A stretch of 64,000 nt of DNA, taken from contig CM065377.1 in assembly GCA_033060915.1 (NCBI GenBank), positions 35,935,183 to 35,999,182 of the forward strand, written 5' to 3'. The notes under the pieces are model-generated. The model was not told where the DNA came from. It saw only the letters and a program-made list of their open reading frames with translations, and ran no database searches. The stretch comes from Euryodendron excelsum. Its lineage: Eukaryota > Streptophyta > Magnoliopsida > Ericales > Pentaphylacaceae. This document shows positions 1 through 11,800 of this stretch, in pieces; the first letter of the stretch is position 1, and the number at the start of each line of letters is the position of its first letter. The translations under genes and the position numbers were made by a program.

Positions 1-310
1 GCTACTCTAACGGTTTTGTGAGTAGTTTTGCTACTCGGACCATCTCGAGGAAGAAACTGTCTCGAGCGTGGGACTGGAAGGGGTCTTACCATCTCCGAAG
101 GGACGTGCCTGGATTGGAACCGTCTCGAGGAATAAACTGTCTCGAGAGAGGGATTGGAAAGGGGTCTTACCGTCTCCGAGGAGACGTGCCTGGATTTTGA
201 GTGTTTCTGCCACTCTAACAGTTTTGTGAGTACTTCCGCTACTCTAACGGTTTTGTGAGTGTTTTCGCCACTCTAACGGTTTTGTGAGTAGTTTTGCTAC
301 TCGGACCGTC
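1..310 (-). repeat. Short tandem stem-loop units in U3 of A1 LTR
   Basis: On the minus strand this stretch repeats units of about 25-30 bp containing GAGTA-GCGGAAG-TACTC or GAGTG-GCRGAAA-CACTC, a 5-bp stem around a 7-nt loop. Between them lie units with GTCTCC-TC-GGAGAC followed by GGTAAG, and CTCGAG-containing units. The same modules occur in the other A1 LTRs. Confidence 0.8.
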
Positions 311-543
311 TCGAGGAATAAACTGTCTCGAGAGAGGGACTGGAATTGGAATAAGAAAGGACAATGCCCCTAAGGGCATTTTGGTCATTTTGCCTCTATT
401 TGGGCCTGACAGGCCCGCGAAGCGATGGAAAGATGGAATTTGGACCTAGAGTATTGGTTTCGATTGGAATATGCCCAAAATGACTTGAAAACAAGTCTGG
501 ACGGAGTGTAGACTGCCGAGTGGTCAAAAATGGGGTGCTTACA
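1..543 (-). mobile_element. Family A1 giant LTR, 5' part only, runs off left edge
   Basis: Read on the minus strand, an LTR starts at 543 with TGTAAGCACCCC. It is closely similar to the first 500 bp or so of the complete A1 LTR that starts at 41271: the same CGCTCGGCAGTCTAC stretch, the same CTCGAG-rich modules and the same short tandem units. The rest lies left of the window, so I cannot tell a solo LTR from a full element. The 5 bp next to its start (ATGTC, 544-548) should reappear at the missing end. It interrupts the A3 LTR that continues from 544. Confidence 0.85.
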
Positions 544-1170
544 ATGTCCAATATGCCATTCTAACCAATTTCGATCTCATTCCAGTCAACTTCAGTCAAA
601 ATAACCATTCTGCCCCTAGGCACCCCAGCATGATCTCTAGGAAGTACAAGTCCCTCGAAATGGTAAGACCACTCCCAATTACCTCTGAATAGGTAGGCAC
701 ACCCTTGTGTGTGAATAAAGCCTATTCTGGTCCCATTACCAGCAAGTTTTGATTCAAATGACCATTTTACCCCTGGAAGTCCGAGCCCCCTTTCTAACCA
801 CATCAGCTTTTGGAATAAAACTGGCACCCATAAGGATACTCCAAAGGGGATCTCTATCTAATTCTGGGTGAGTACCTTGACTCAAACCCTCTAACTCAAT
901 TAAAGCTTCACAGAGCGTGTCACAGATGCTCCACCAAAGCTGACTTTTTTGTTTGGAATCATCCAAAGCTCCATGAGGGCTACTAGTTTAAGAGAAACTA
1001 TAGGGGAACATTGTGAATACGATCGATTTTCCTTGATCTTTCTCAAATGGCACATATATCCAGGTAAAGTCAGTATAATAATTCTTAACGGCCGAACATG
1101 TCCTATATGCGCACAAATTATGATTAGATGGTCCAAAATTTGTCTTGTAGCCCAAGTCTAAATAGTATAG

Positions 1171-1262
1171 AGGTGCCACATGGCACCTAACCAATGGTTG
1201 GGTGCTTGTGCAATCTAGAGGAAATTTTGCCTACAAATATAAGGCCACCCCCCCCCCCCCCC
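1171..1262 (+). promoter_or_regulatory. A3 LTR core promoter: hairpin, TATA-like box, poly-C run
   Basis: The inverted repeat AGGTGCCA-CA-TGGCACCT (1171-1188) lies about 45 bp upstream of a TATA-like CAAATATAAG (1234-1243). A run of 15 C at 1248-1262 follows. All other A-family LTRs also have an inverted repeat just upstream of a TATA box, which supports reading this as the U3 promoter. Confidence 0.55.
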
Positions 1263-3837
1263 AAGCATAATTAAGCTTGTACTCATCCCCTTCCATCTCT
1301 TCACCCTTCAAGCTCACTTGAGCTCTTTTTTTTTCTTTTAATTCCCATCTACTACCTCCTTTTCTTGTATTCTTGAACACGAGAGCTTTATGGCCATGCC
1401 TAGATGAAGGCATGTGAAAACCACCGTGTCGAGGGACCTCTCGTAAGTTTAATTGGGGTTGGTATGGCCATTGGAGCTCCTTGCTACATGGTGTGGCCTA
1501 ACGTTGCATATTCATGACCCTTTCCATTTCAGTTGTTATAATACTCACATTATGCTTGCCAAAACTTCAATTTTGTGTTTCAAACCTTTTCAAATTACCA
1601 TTAGTTCCATTTTCAAAAGTTTTGCAAAGTTAACATTCAAAAGATTTTCAAAAAGTGCCTCTAAAGGTCCTCAAATTTGGAGTTTCTTGAAGTTTAAAAC
1701 CAAGAACCTTAGTTTTCCATACCTTAGAATGATTTTCAAAAACCCATAAATCTCTACTTCGCATCATTACATTTTGCTCTCTTGAGTTTGCATAAAACTG
1801 ATTTTAAAAAACATACTCTCTAAAAGAGGTTTTCAATGCTTTCAAAGTTTTCAAAACAACCCTTCTTCAAGGAGGTTTTCAATGATTTTTCTCTCTTGTG
1901 TTTTGAGATTGGAATGGTCCTAAGGAAGCCCTTTCTTGAGTGGTTTCCATCAAATCAACCATATGAACCCTTACTCAGAAGAGTGATTTTACTAACTTAA
2001 AAGGGTTTTTCTAAAACACCCTCCCCAAAAGAAGTTTCCAAAATTCATGCTCCCTTGAGTTTTCACAAAAGTGGTTTCCAAAACTACCAAGTATATATTA
2101 GTTGTCAAAACTTATGCTCTCTTTAGTTTTTATCAAAATGATTTTCAAAAATTAGCTATTCTCTATTGATTTTCAAAGTTTTGCACTCCTAAATTAGTGG
2201 TTTGAATGGTCCCCATGAAACCCTCTTTTGAGAAGTTTCCAAATATTAACCATATAAACCCTACACTTATTTGTGTGGTTTTACTAAAATAGTTTTCAAA
2301 ATCTATAACTCTCTTGAGTTATTTTTCTAAAATGGTTATACATGTAATGATAGTTTTCTTACATGAAATGATAACTTCTTCACATCAAATGACACTTTTC
2401 CGAGCATTACTTCAAGGTTTTCAAATAAAATCATAAAGTTTTCAACATAAATTAATAAGTTTTCTACATGAAATCATGGCTTTCAAAATAGCTTTTCAAG
2501 CTTCATGCAAAAAACCACCTTTTTCAACCTTTCCAAAACCACTAGGTCCAAACCATAGTTCAAAACCACTTTCTAAAACCACTAGGTCCAAACCTTAGTT
2601 CAAAAGCACTTTCCAAAACCACTAGGTCTAAACCCTAGTACAAATCCACCTTTCCAAAACCTTAGGTTAACCCTACCCTAGTTGGCTAACCATATGGTGC
2701 CTCCAAAACTTAAGTTCATTTAACCCTAGGCCGAACCAACCTTAGGTTTAACTTAACCCTAGGTTAACCTAACCCTAGTTAGTTGACCCTAAGTCATCTT
2801 AATCCTAGGTCAACCCAACCCTAGTTATTCAACCCTAGGTCATCCTAACCCTAGTTGCCCTAACCAAGGTTACTTAAACTTCAAGGCTCCAATTCCAACC
2901 CCTTTTCAGACCACTCTTCAATTCAAAAAATCGTTTTTAAGACTTGTTTTTTTAAAAAAAGCATTCTACTCTCTTAAGTTCTCAAAAATCAACAAAAAAA
3001 TCTTTTACTCCTCCTAAAAATATTTTTAAAAGCTCTCTTAAACTTGTCATAACCAAAATGGCTAGACACTTTCTAATTTCAAAACCTATTTTTTGAATCG
3101 TTTTTAAAAATTCACAACCCTAAGGCAATCCTAACCATCTCATGGTTAGGGTTTTCAAGGGAGAGCGATACATCAAATGAAACCTTTAAGGTTCATATTA
3201 GGGTTCCAAAACCCTAAGTATTTTTCAAAATTTCTTATCAAAATTATCTTTCAAGATTCACATTCTTGACCAATCGTAGTCCCTCCATGGTTAGGGTTGT
3301 TCAAAATAGGGTTTTATAACCCTAAAATTTCCAAAACTCTAAAGGAAGTTTCTAGCCCCTTTTTTCTAAAAATGTTTCTAAAATTCATAACCTCTAAAGA
3401 GTTTAGTTTCTCAATAACTAATCTCTTAAAGGCGATGAGATATTCAACATACGTTTCATAAGGTATACAAAAACTTTTCAAAGATGAGTTTACAAGAGCT
3501 TTCACCCTTCTCCAAAAGCCTGAACCCCATTTTCAAAATCTTTTAATCAAACTTTCAAAACTTGCCAAAATGCACTTGAGTTGCTTCAAAAATATTCTAA
3601 AGATCCTTTGAGTTTCCTTCAACAAATATTTCAAAACTCCCTCAAGTTGCTTTCAAAAACATTTCAAAATTTTCTTGAGTTGATTCCAAAAACAATCCAA
3701 AACTTTCTAGAGTTACTCTAAAAAACACATCAAAATGCTTCAAGGTCTATTTCAAAACTCTCCAACGTCCAATTCCAAGTTAAAACTCTCATGAGATCAA
3801 GTTTAAAAAACCTTTCAAGACTTTATGAGTTCATTTT

Positions 3838-3926
3838 TCAATCGTGCTCGTATACAAACTATGATTGATCTGATTCTCGCCAAAGGAGATATGTAGGCAG
3901 CCTTCATATGTGTGGTCATAACCCTC
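3838..3926 (+). repeat. Conserved block near the 3' end of A-family LTR (A3 copy)
   Basis: This is the diverged A3 version of a block of about 80 bp found in all A-family LTRs: an ATCGnnCTCGT-type start, then TGATCTGATT, then AGATATGTAGGCAGCC. Its function is unknown. Confidence 0.7.
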
Positions 3927-3977
3927 ATTTCAAGCCAAATACCCTTTGTAAGCACCTTATTTTTGACTGCTTGGTAA

Positions 3978-6900
3978 TGTAATACCCTGAACCTCTATTA
4001 TCTTATTTAATCTGAATTACCTAAAATCTGTATAATTATTAATGTTCCATTGGGTCAAAATGATCAATGGTAATGCATGTTGTAGCATATGCTTTATGCG
4101 TGAGACATAAGAGATTAATTCCCATGGTTGTCTCCTATTACCCATGCACACACACACGACACACACACATACTCTCATTATCGGCTAAAGAAGAGGAGAA
4201 AAGAAGATCAAGAAAAAGGAAAAGAATGAGACCAAGGAAGAGAAGATTAAGGGAAGAGAAGAGTTGAAGGACTTCAACCCAAGCTTGAGAAGTCATTGAT
4301 GGAGTTGGGAAGCTTGAGAGAGAAAGGTAAGAACTCTACCTCTTGTAAATGTATAGTTGTGCATATGTATATATATGTGGGTCGATGTCTTTGGTGACTC
4401 CTTTGAGTGCCAATTAGTTAGATTTTGAGAGTTTGTAAGCTTCCATAGATGGATTGGGAGTTGGGATTGAAAACTCTCAAATTTGTGTATGTTAGGTTTG
4501 AGATTTCAAATCCTAGATCCCTTAGATTGACTTGTTTATTTTATCCTATTTTGAGTTATTGTGGTATTCTTGGGTCAATCTTTAAACCCTAGAAGCATTG
4601 GTAGAGTTTGAGAGAGTTTGGGAGAGGTTTGGTTAAGTTTGGGATGAGAAAAACTCATTTTCGTCACACCATTCACGGGCCTCAGTACACCAGGGCGCAC
4701 CTTAGCATGCCTGATGGCGCATGTCAATGGCCAAGGGGTGCGAGGGCATACCCTAATGCCCCTAATGGCGCAGGTCATTGGCTAGCTTCGGCGCTATTTA
4801 GTAAAATAAGCATAACTTTCTCTCGAAAACTTGGATTGATGCATCGTTTGAAGGGTTGTAAAGTAGACTCATAAAGCTTTGTATCCATATAAAGTTTGTA
4901 CTGTAATTCCTTATAGATAGCCAGATATTGAGGTTTAAAATTTACCTAAAATTTCTGTTAGCAATATTGTCTCCCAAAATTTTAGTCCCTTTTCCGTTAG
5001 ACATAACTTCTTAATTCGAAATGTGTTTTGACCTATGAACTATCAAATTAAAGGCCTTTAAGCTTATTTTCAAATGAAATTGACCTAGAATGTAGGCTCA
5101 TTATCCTGATATGAATGAGATGCAATGAATGAATCAGTGTTCAGGGATTCATGTTTCAAACCTCAACTTCTATGTTCTTGCTCTCCATTGGGGTCTTGTC
5201 GTTTATGTTTATATGTACTCTATATGTAGGAACACTATTGTTTAGCACCAATTCTCAGGAATAAAGGTGAGTAAGGATATGCCATGAGTAAAACCTAATT
5301 ACTTTCCAAATGTTTTAAGTTCAACTCCATATCATGTAATGTTTTCCATATGTTTTTCATGCATAAATGATTATGTTCATATATAAATGTCATACTTTTA
5401 AATGCATGCAAGTTATAGTCATGTTATGAATAGAAACCTATGGACTAGAATGCTTTAAATGAAAGAGATGTAAGATTTTTCAATGTATGGTGCCAACCTG
5501 AGGTCTTTCGTGGCAAGACCTTAAACTAGCAACGATGGTTCTACGGTAGAGGATGTGAAATAAACTATAGCCAAGTTCAGGAGACATCCAATAGTTTAAA
5601 AAGCCTTATGTGCGACCTTTAAGGTTACTAACGCAGAGCCTAGCTCTAATGTCGGGTTGTAACACATTTATGTTTTAAAATGAGAATGACGATGTGTTTC
5701 AAATATTTACGACAAGCTATGCTATGTTTTATTAAGAACAAGATACATTACATCTCTCTTATGATATTATGATTAAAGCACTCTATGTCGCTAATGACTG
5801 AGCGTAGCTCTTAATTGCTGAGCCTACAATGATTAAGCCTTGCTCTCATAATTGGCCTAAAGCACTCTAAGATGCTAATAACTGGACGAAGCTCTTATTG
5901 ATTGAGTGTACTATGATTGAGCCTTACTCTAATAATTGGCCTAAAGCACTCTATGATGCTAATGACTGAGCCTACTATGATTGAGCCTTGCTTTCATAAT
6001 TAGCCTAAAGCACTCTATGTTGCTAATGACTGAGCGTGGCTCTTAATGATTAAGCCTACTATGATTGAGCCTTACTCTCATAATTTGCCTAAAGCACTCT
6101 ATATTGCTAATGACTGAGCGTAGGTCTTATGACTGGCCTAAAGAGCCTTATGTGTGACCCTTGCGGTTACTTTGACGCCTAATAATAGAAAAACCTCTTA
6201 AGTGGGATGAAGTGAGGGATATGTTGGCCCAAAGAGCCTTATGTATGACCTTTGCAGTTACTATGACACCCAATACCAGAAACACCTCTTAAGTGGAGTG
6301 AAGTGAGTCATATATTGGCTTAAAGAGCCTTTTGCATGACCCTTGCGGTTATTATGAAGCTCAATACCAGAAAAACCTCGTAAGTGGGGTGAAGTGAGGG
6401 ATATGTTGGCCTAAAAAGCCCTATGTGTGACATTTACGGTAACTATGTTTGCCTAAAAAGCCCTATATGTGACCTTTAAGGTTACTAATGTGGAGCTTAG
6501 CTCTAATGTAAAGACATAACATACTTATGTTCTAGAACAACAAATATGATTTGTTCAAATGTTTCATGACAAGTTATGCATGCTCTCACAAGTATTAATG
6601 TCACAATATATCTATCCTTTTTAGGGTACTATGATATGCTTTACGTTATGCCTTATCAAGCTAAATTATGCCTTACGAGATCATGTCATGTTGTGCGTTT
6701 CACTCCTATGACACTATGTTCAAAATGTTATAACATTTCTTTATAAGAGCTTATAATACAATTTTCTATTACATCTCTCTTTTACGACACCAAGATTTGA
6801 TACGATATAATGTTTGAATTGATGCTTATACTACCTATGTTTTCAAATTTACAATTTATACATTTTAAGAACAATGATATTTGATGCGTTTAATGTCATA

Positions 6901-7506
6901 CGACGAGCTAAGATATACTCTTACAAGTTTATGAAATGTTATGCTTATGACAAGTTATGTCAAGCTTTACAAGATCATGCTACGACATGCCTCTCCTTTA
7001 CGACATTATGTTTTGAAAATGCATAAATGTTCGTCTATTTTCATATACATTAAATAGAAATGATAGCTCATGGTATTTTATGCTCACACATCATTGTTAT
7101 TTACTAAGTATTAGTTTATGTTTTCTAAAAATATTTTCAAGTAACCAAACTAGAAGGTCTTAGAGGGAAGCCCATTACGTGGATATTTGGATTGCGGCCC
7201 ACTGGCCTTTGATATGTAACGTGTATATAAACTAGACCCTAATGTTTGTAATATTATAATGTTATAACTATGGTGGCCATCGATAGTCCCATTTTATGGT
7301 ATGTTATGTTTTGGAGATTAGGTATGGCTCTGCTATGTATGAGACGTTTATTTTAAGTTCATAAAATCCTATTTCCATGATTATGTTTCTTTTAAATGAT
7401 AAATGCACAGGTGTTCAATCAGTTTATGTGATGCAGCCTGGGGTAGACTTGCTACTAGCCGGTCATGTACCCTGAATCCAGATAAGCTAGGTTACGGGGC
7501 ATGACA
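3978..7506 (+). repeat. Family B LTR 1 (3529 bp)
   Basis: It starts TGTAATACCC at 3978 and ends CATGACA at 7506, with the primer-binding site 3 bp further on. It contains a (CA)n tract (about 4146-4172) directly after a CCTATTACCC site that looks like a decayed TATA box, then a purine-rich leader and GGTAAG at about 4325. A large set of tandem repeats lies at 5764-6480. It has no later insertion and is the cleanest copy for deriving a consensus. Confidence 0.85.
5764..6480 (+). repeat. Two tandem-repeat blocks inside family B LTR 1
   Basis: The first block (to about 6130) repeats units built from AAAGCACTCTATG, TGCTAATGACTGAGC and ATTGAGCCTTGCTCTCATAATTGGCC-like words, with variable length. 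The second block repeats a unit of about 90-95 bp containing AAAGAGCCTTATGTGTGACC, CCAATACCAGAAAAACC and AAGTGGGGTGAAGTGAGGG. The same blocks recur at about 15184-15880 in LTR 2, and at 19720-20070 and 23655-24010 in LTR 3, with different unit numbers. Confidence 0.8.
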
Positions 7507-7509
7507 GCA

Positions 7510-7521
7510 TGGTATCAGAGC
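7510..7521 (+). other. Primer-binding site, initiator tRNA-Met type
   Basis: TGGTATCAGAGC is complementary to the 3' end of plant initiator tRNA-Met, the usual primer of Ty1/copia and of many chromoviruses. It lies 3 bp after the end of LTR 1, where reverse transcription would start. Confidence 0.9.
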
Positions 7522-7686
7522 TATTGGTTGACAATGTAAGATTGAGTCATGTCTAGATGGAATTCTAGGTTTGAGTTGAATATGTGCTATGGGTATGTAT
7601 ATGTAAGCTATGTGTATAATTGCGTGCTAAGGTGTATTACGTGTAATAATGCTATATTTCATGCTTAACCATTTGTTTGCATAATT

Positions 7687-7923
7687 ATGAATAGTATGCC
7701 GCCCAGAAGAAGAAGGAGTCATAGAGGAGCCAGAGAGCTCGAGGGCCGAATAGATCGTATTGAGAGAATATTAGCTAGACTTGTTCAAGTGGCTCAACAC
7801 TTGCATATGTCTTCGGTACCTCCCAAGTATGTATTGTCCTTGCTATTCAGAAAATTCACCTTATCTGATGGGATCTTATTGATTCTAGCTCATCGCATTT
7901 GTTTGTCTTGTATTTATTGCTAA
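7687..7923 (+). pseudogene. Gag N-terminus remnant of family B
   Basis: This is a 78-residue ORF. It starts MNSMPPRRRRSHRGA, the basic MPPRR-type start common to gag of Tekay/Del chromoviruses, followed by a charged stretch (RELEGRIDRIERILARL) that could form a short helix. From about residue 50 it no longer looks like gag, which marks the deletion joint. The homologous ORF at 17131-17367 keeps the same frame with small changes. No capsid domain or zinc knuckle remains. I judge it non-functional on its own. Confidence 0.65.
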
Positions 7924-7968
7924 ATAATTGCATACCTCTTCAAAACCATTAAATTATGTTTTATTCAT

Positions 7969-8450
7969 CTTTTGCCACCTGGAGATTTCGTGGTATGTGA
8001 TAAGATTTAAAATCTTTATGGGAATATTGTAAATGATGTGTCCATGCTTGTAAATCTTATACCCTTAGAAATGCACTGTTTTGATGTCATCTTAGGAATT
8101 GGTTGGTTATCCTCACACCATGCTATTATTGATTGTGAACTTAAGTGAGTTCTGCTTCATTCTTCAGCCCATGCGGGACTTGTTTTCGAAGGAGTGGGTG
8201 TTATACCTCCTCCCTATCTCATTTCGTCCATGCAAGCACGTCGTTTAGTCCAAAAAGAGAATCGTATCTTCTTGTGTAACATTGTCAACATGCACATTTC
8301 CCACCATCTTTGAAAGATATCCATGTTGTCCAGGAGTTCCGAATTCTCACCCGATGAATTGCTTGGGCCTTTAATAGATCGGGGAATTGAGATTAGAGGA
8401 GTGTCATCCCTTTTTCTTTGAATGTTGATTTGTATCAAGTTTGGGAACCA
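7969..8450 (+). pseudogene. Protease and RT-start remnant of family B
   Basis: In broken frames one can read PPGDFVVCDK, then IPLEMHCFDVILGIGWLSSH, then HAIIDCEL, which match the end of the aspartic protease of Ty3/gypsy chromoviruses (the family word is close to FDVILGMDWLS). Near 8345 SPDELLG and IDRGIEIR resemble the start of the RT domain. Stops and frame changes break the reading, and everything from the RT active site to integrase is missing. Confidence 0.6.
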
Positions 8451-8459
8451 AACTTATTT

Positions 8460-8472
8460 AAGGAGGGAAAGA
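8460..8472 (+). other. Polypurine tract of family B, copy 1
   Basis: AAGGAGGGAAAGA directly precedes the TGTAATACCCC start of LTR 2, as expected for the plus-strand primer of reverse transcription. Confidence 0.85.
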
Positions 8473-10319
8473 TGTAATACCCCGAACCTTTATTATATGA
8501 TTTAATGTGAATTACCTTAATTCCGTATAATTATTAATGTGCCATTGGGTCAAAATGACCAATGGTAATGCATGTTGTAGCATATGCCTTATGTGTGAGA
8601 CACATGGAATTAATTCCCATAGTTGTCTCCTATTACCCACCCACACACACACGACACACACACACACACACACTCTCACTATCGGCTAAAGAAGAGGAGA
8701 AAAAAAGATCAAGAAGAAGGAAAAGAAGGAGACCAAGGAAGAGAAGATTAAGAGGAGGGAAGAGTTAAAGGACTTTAACCCAAACTTGAGAAGCCATTGT
8801 TGGAGTTGGGAAGCTTGATAGAGAAAGGTAAAAACTCTACCTCTTGCAAATGTATAGTTGTGTATATGTATATGTGTGGGTTGATGTCTTTGGTGACTCC
8901 TTTGAGTCCCAATTAGTTGGATTTTGAGAGTTTAAAAGCTTCCATAGATGGATTGGGAGTTGGGGTTGAAAACTTCCATATTTTTGCATGTTAGGTTTGG
9001 GATTTCAAACCCTAGATCCCTTTGATTTACTTGTTTATTTTGTCCCATTTTGAGTTATTGTAGTCTTCTTGAGTCATTTGAACCCTAAAAGCATTGGTAG
9101 AGTTTGGAAGAGTCTGAGAGAGGTTTGGTTGAGTTTGGGGTGAGAAAAACTCATTTTCTTCAAACTAGTCATGGACCTAGTGTGCCAGGGCGCACCTTGG
9201 CGTGCCTGATGGCGCATGTCACTAGCCAAGACACTCCAGGGCGTACCCCAGCATGCCTGATGGTGCGGGTCACTGGCCAGCTTCTATACTGTTTAGTAAA
9301 ATAGGTATAACTTGTTTTAGAAAACTTAGATTGATGCACCGTTTAAAGCGCTGGAAAGTATTCTCATAGACCTTTATACTCATATAAAGCTTTTACTCTA
9401 ATTCTTTATAGATTGTAAGATACTGAGGTTTAATGTCGACCTAAAATTTCTATTAGCAACATTGTCTCCCAAAATTTTAGTCCCTTTTTTATTGGACATA
9501 ACTTCTTCATTCGAAATGTGTTTTCGACCCATGACCTATTAAATTAAAGGCCTTTAAGGCTATTTTCAAATGAAATTGATTGAGCATGTAGGCTCATTAT
9601 CCTGATATGAATAAGATGCAATGAATGAATCAGTGTTCAGGGATTTATGTTTCAAACCTCAACTTCTATGTTCTTGCTTTGCATTGGAGAATTGTGGTTG
9701 ATGTTTCTATATACTTTATGTGTAGGAATACCTTTGTTTAGCACCAATCCCCAAGATAGAGGTGAGTAACTATATGCCATGAGTAAAATCCTATTACTTT
9801 TCAAATGTTTTAAGTTCAACTCCATATCATACATTGTTTTTCATATGTTTTCCATGCATCAATGATTATGTTCATATATAAATGTCATACTTTTAAATGC
9901 ATGCATGTTATAGTCATGTTATGAATAGAAACCTGTGGACTAGAATGTTTTAAATGAAAGAGATGTAAGATTTTTCAATGTATGGTGCCAACCTAAGGTC
10001 TTTCGTGGCAAGACCTTAAACTAGCAACGATGGTCCTATGGTAGGGGTTGTGAAATAAACTATCGCCAAGTTCATGGGACATCCCACATTTTAAAAAGCC
10101 CTATGTGTGACCTTTAAGGTTACTGTAAGCACCCCATTTTTGACCGCTCGGCAGTCTACGATCCGTCCAGACTTGTATTCAAGTCAATGTGGACATATTT
10201 TGAGTCAAATCAACTTTTCAAGTCTAATCCCGTCTATCCATCGCTTTGCGGGCCCGCCGAGCCCAAATGGAGACAAAATGACCAAAATGCCCTTAGGGGC
10301 ATTGTTTGGTCCAATTCCA

Positions 10320-10510
10320 ATGGGCACGTCTTTCCGAAGATGGTAAGTCCCCTTTCCAAATTCCAATAGGCACGTCTTTCCGAAGATAGTAAGTCCCCTT
10401 TCTAAATTCTAATAAGCACGTCTTTCTGAAGACGGTAAGTCCCCTTTTCAAATTCCAAATCAGGCACGTCTTTCCGAAGACGGTAAGTCCCCTTTCCAAT
10501 TCCAATTCCA
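10320..10510 (+). repeat. Four 46-48 bp stem-loop units with GGTAAGT
   Basis: Units start at CACGTC 10325, 10371, 10417 and 10465. Each has CACGTCTTTCYGAAGAYRGTAAGTCCCC: the arms GTCTT and AAGAY around a 4-nt loop, followed by a GGTAAGT that resembles a 5' splice site (one copy has AGTAAGT). Confidence 0.8.
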
Positions 10511-11099
10511 ATCCCTCTCTCGAGAAAGTTGGTTCCTCAAGACGGTAAGTCTATCCTGTCCGGCACGTTTTCTGAAGAAAGTTTCTTCAAAACGGTGAGT
10601 CCCTTCAAACCTATCGACCAGGACGAGACCCCAAGTCCCCTGGATGGTAGAACGGTCCACCTTTGGCGCCTGCTGGCCTGCCAATGCAGAAATGTCAGTT
10701 TTGGCATGCCTTCCGAGAAAGTTGACTGCTCAGGTGCTAAGTCCCTTTAGCAGCTTTCCGAGATCAAGCAGTCTCGGGAATGATCGCGAACCATCAGAGT
10801 AGCGGAAGTACTCGCAAACATCACGACCGTCAGAGTAGCGGATATACTCGCAAACAGGTCGATATAGGGAATTGCCAACAAACCCATGTATCACGGGACC
10901 GCTATCAGAGTGGCAGAAGCACTTAAAACCCAGGTCAACACTAGTGCCTGCTAGCCCACTTTGGTGAAAAATGACCAAACTGCCCCTAGGGCCATTTTTT
11001 GACACGTTTCTCGAGATAATACCTAAGTCCTCATAATGGTAAGTCCACCCTTCCAAGATCATCTTAAATGCAATCCGGCATGATTAGGTGCTTTCTAGT

Positions 11100-11470
11100 C
11101 AATTTCGGGCCAAATCTGAGACTTTTCGGTCAAGATGACCATTTTGACCCTAGGCATCCGAACACCCTAGGGACCACACCGGCTCTGGGTATCAAACCGT
11201 TAACCTCCCGAGAATGCTTTTTATAGTATCCTCGACCTTTCTTTATTTTTCCGGGTCATTTTGAGCCAATTCCGGCAAACCCGGTGTAAAATGACCGTTT
11301 TGCCCCTAGTGGGCTAGTCGCCTTTTCTGACCACACCGATTCTGGGTATCAACCCGACAACCTCCTAGAACATTCTAAATAATGTTTCCAAATATCGAGT
11401 CTTCTTTTGGGACATTCTAAGTCCGTCCCGGTAACTTTTCGATCCAATTGACCGTTTTGCCCCTAATGGC
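11100..11470 (+). repeat. 157-bp U3 repeat, about two units (A1 solo LTR 1)
   Basis: TCTGGGTATCAA recurs at about 11183 and 11340, 157 bp apart. Each unit contains AATGACCGTTTTGCCCCTA or a variant. The copy at 41271 has six units and the copy at 56805 has three. Confidence 0.8.
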
Positions 11471-11714
11471 TTGGTCAACCCTTCCGATAAATCTTCTCAT
11501 CTTTTTTCAAGTCTAATACATTCAGGACCCTATTCTAAGGGTTCCTGCCCTTTTTTCGGCCTTCCAGGCCATTCCCGATCCCTTAAATCCTTCTCGGACT
11601 TTTAGGAGCCACTCCTAGTGAAGCAGGGCTAAAAATAGCATGGTAGTCACTAGTACAGGCGCCTAAATTTTCTCAAGATACGTTGCTTGCGGACCTTAAA
11701 ACTTTCCTAATTGG

Positions 11715-11800
11715 CTGGCGCCACTCCTAGTGGCGCTAGAAGGTTTTTTGGCCTAGCGTCACTACAACAGGTGCTAGGTCATTCCTCTCTCTATAAATAC
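11715..11800 (+). promoter_or_regulatory. A1 LTR core promoter: hairpin and TATA box
   Basis: The inverted repeat CTGGCGCCACT-CCT-AGTGGCGCTAG (11715-11739) is followed by a GCGTCACTACAACAGGTGC stretch and the TATA box TATAAATAC (11792-11800). Transcription would start about 30 bp downstream. Equivalent layouts occur at 43583-43705 and 58808-58896. Confidence 0.75.

Larger units (their letters stand above)
544..3946 (+). mobile_element. Family A3 LTR fragment (interrupted at both ends)
   Basis: The sequence runs parallel to the second A3 LTR (54664-56804 and 63058-64000): U3-like modules with GACCATTTTACCCC-type motifs, a TATA-like site, then the stretch around 1380-1500 that matches 63120-63270, then a long pyrimidine-rich tract with many TTTTCAAAA words, and the conserved block at about 3838-3926. 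Its first few hundred bases are missing because an A1 LTR sits at 1-543. It stops at 3946, where the A2 element starts. No coding sequence was seen; the short ORFs here are not conserved. It is the oldest layer that can be seen. Confidence 0.75.
7507..8472 (+). mobile_element. Family B internal region, copy 1 (966 bp, deleted)
   Basis: It lies between LTR 1 and LTR 2 and holds the primer-binding site, a gag start, a protease/RT scrap and a polypurine tract, with the rest of gag-pol deleted. The parental chromovirus must have been several kb longer. This is a large-deletion derivative that would depend on proteins supplied by another element. The second copy (16952-17916) has the same deletion, so the deletion came before the duplication or the amplification. 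Confidence 0.8.

Noticed and set aside
1248..1262. C15 run as a possible functional G-quadruplex site.
   Set aside because: It is a single homopolymer next to a TATA-like site, prone to sequencing error; the A2 counterpart (G12, 26469) is on the other strand and at another distance.
4067..4267. Small ORF starting MVMHVV with HTHTHT and a Lys/Arg-rich end, kept in all three B LTRs (also 8562 and 18006) and mirrored in C (23300-23491, minus).
   Set aside because: The start codon lies upstream of the TATA-like site, the HTHTH part is the (CA)n tract and the basic part is the purine-rich leader. Conservation is explained by LTR homology.
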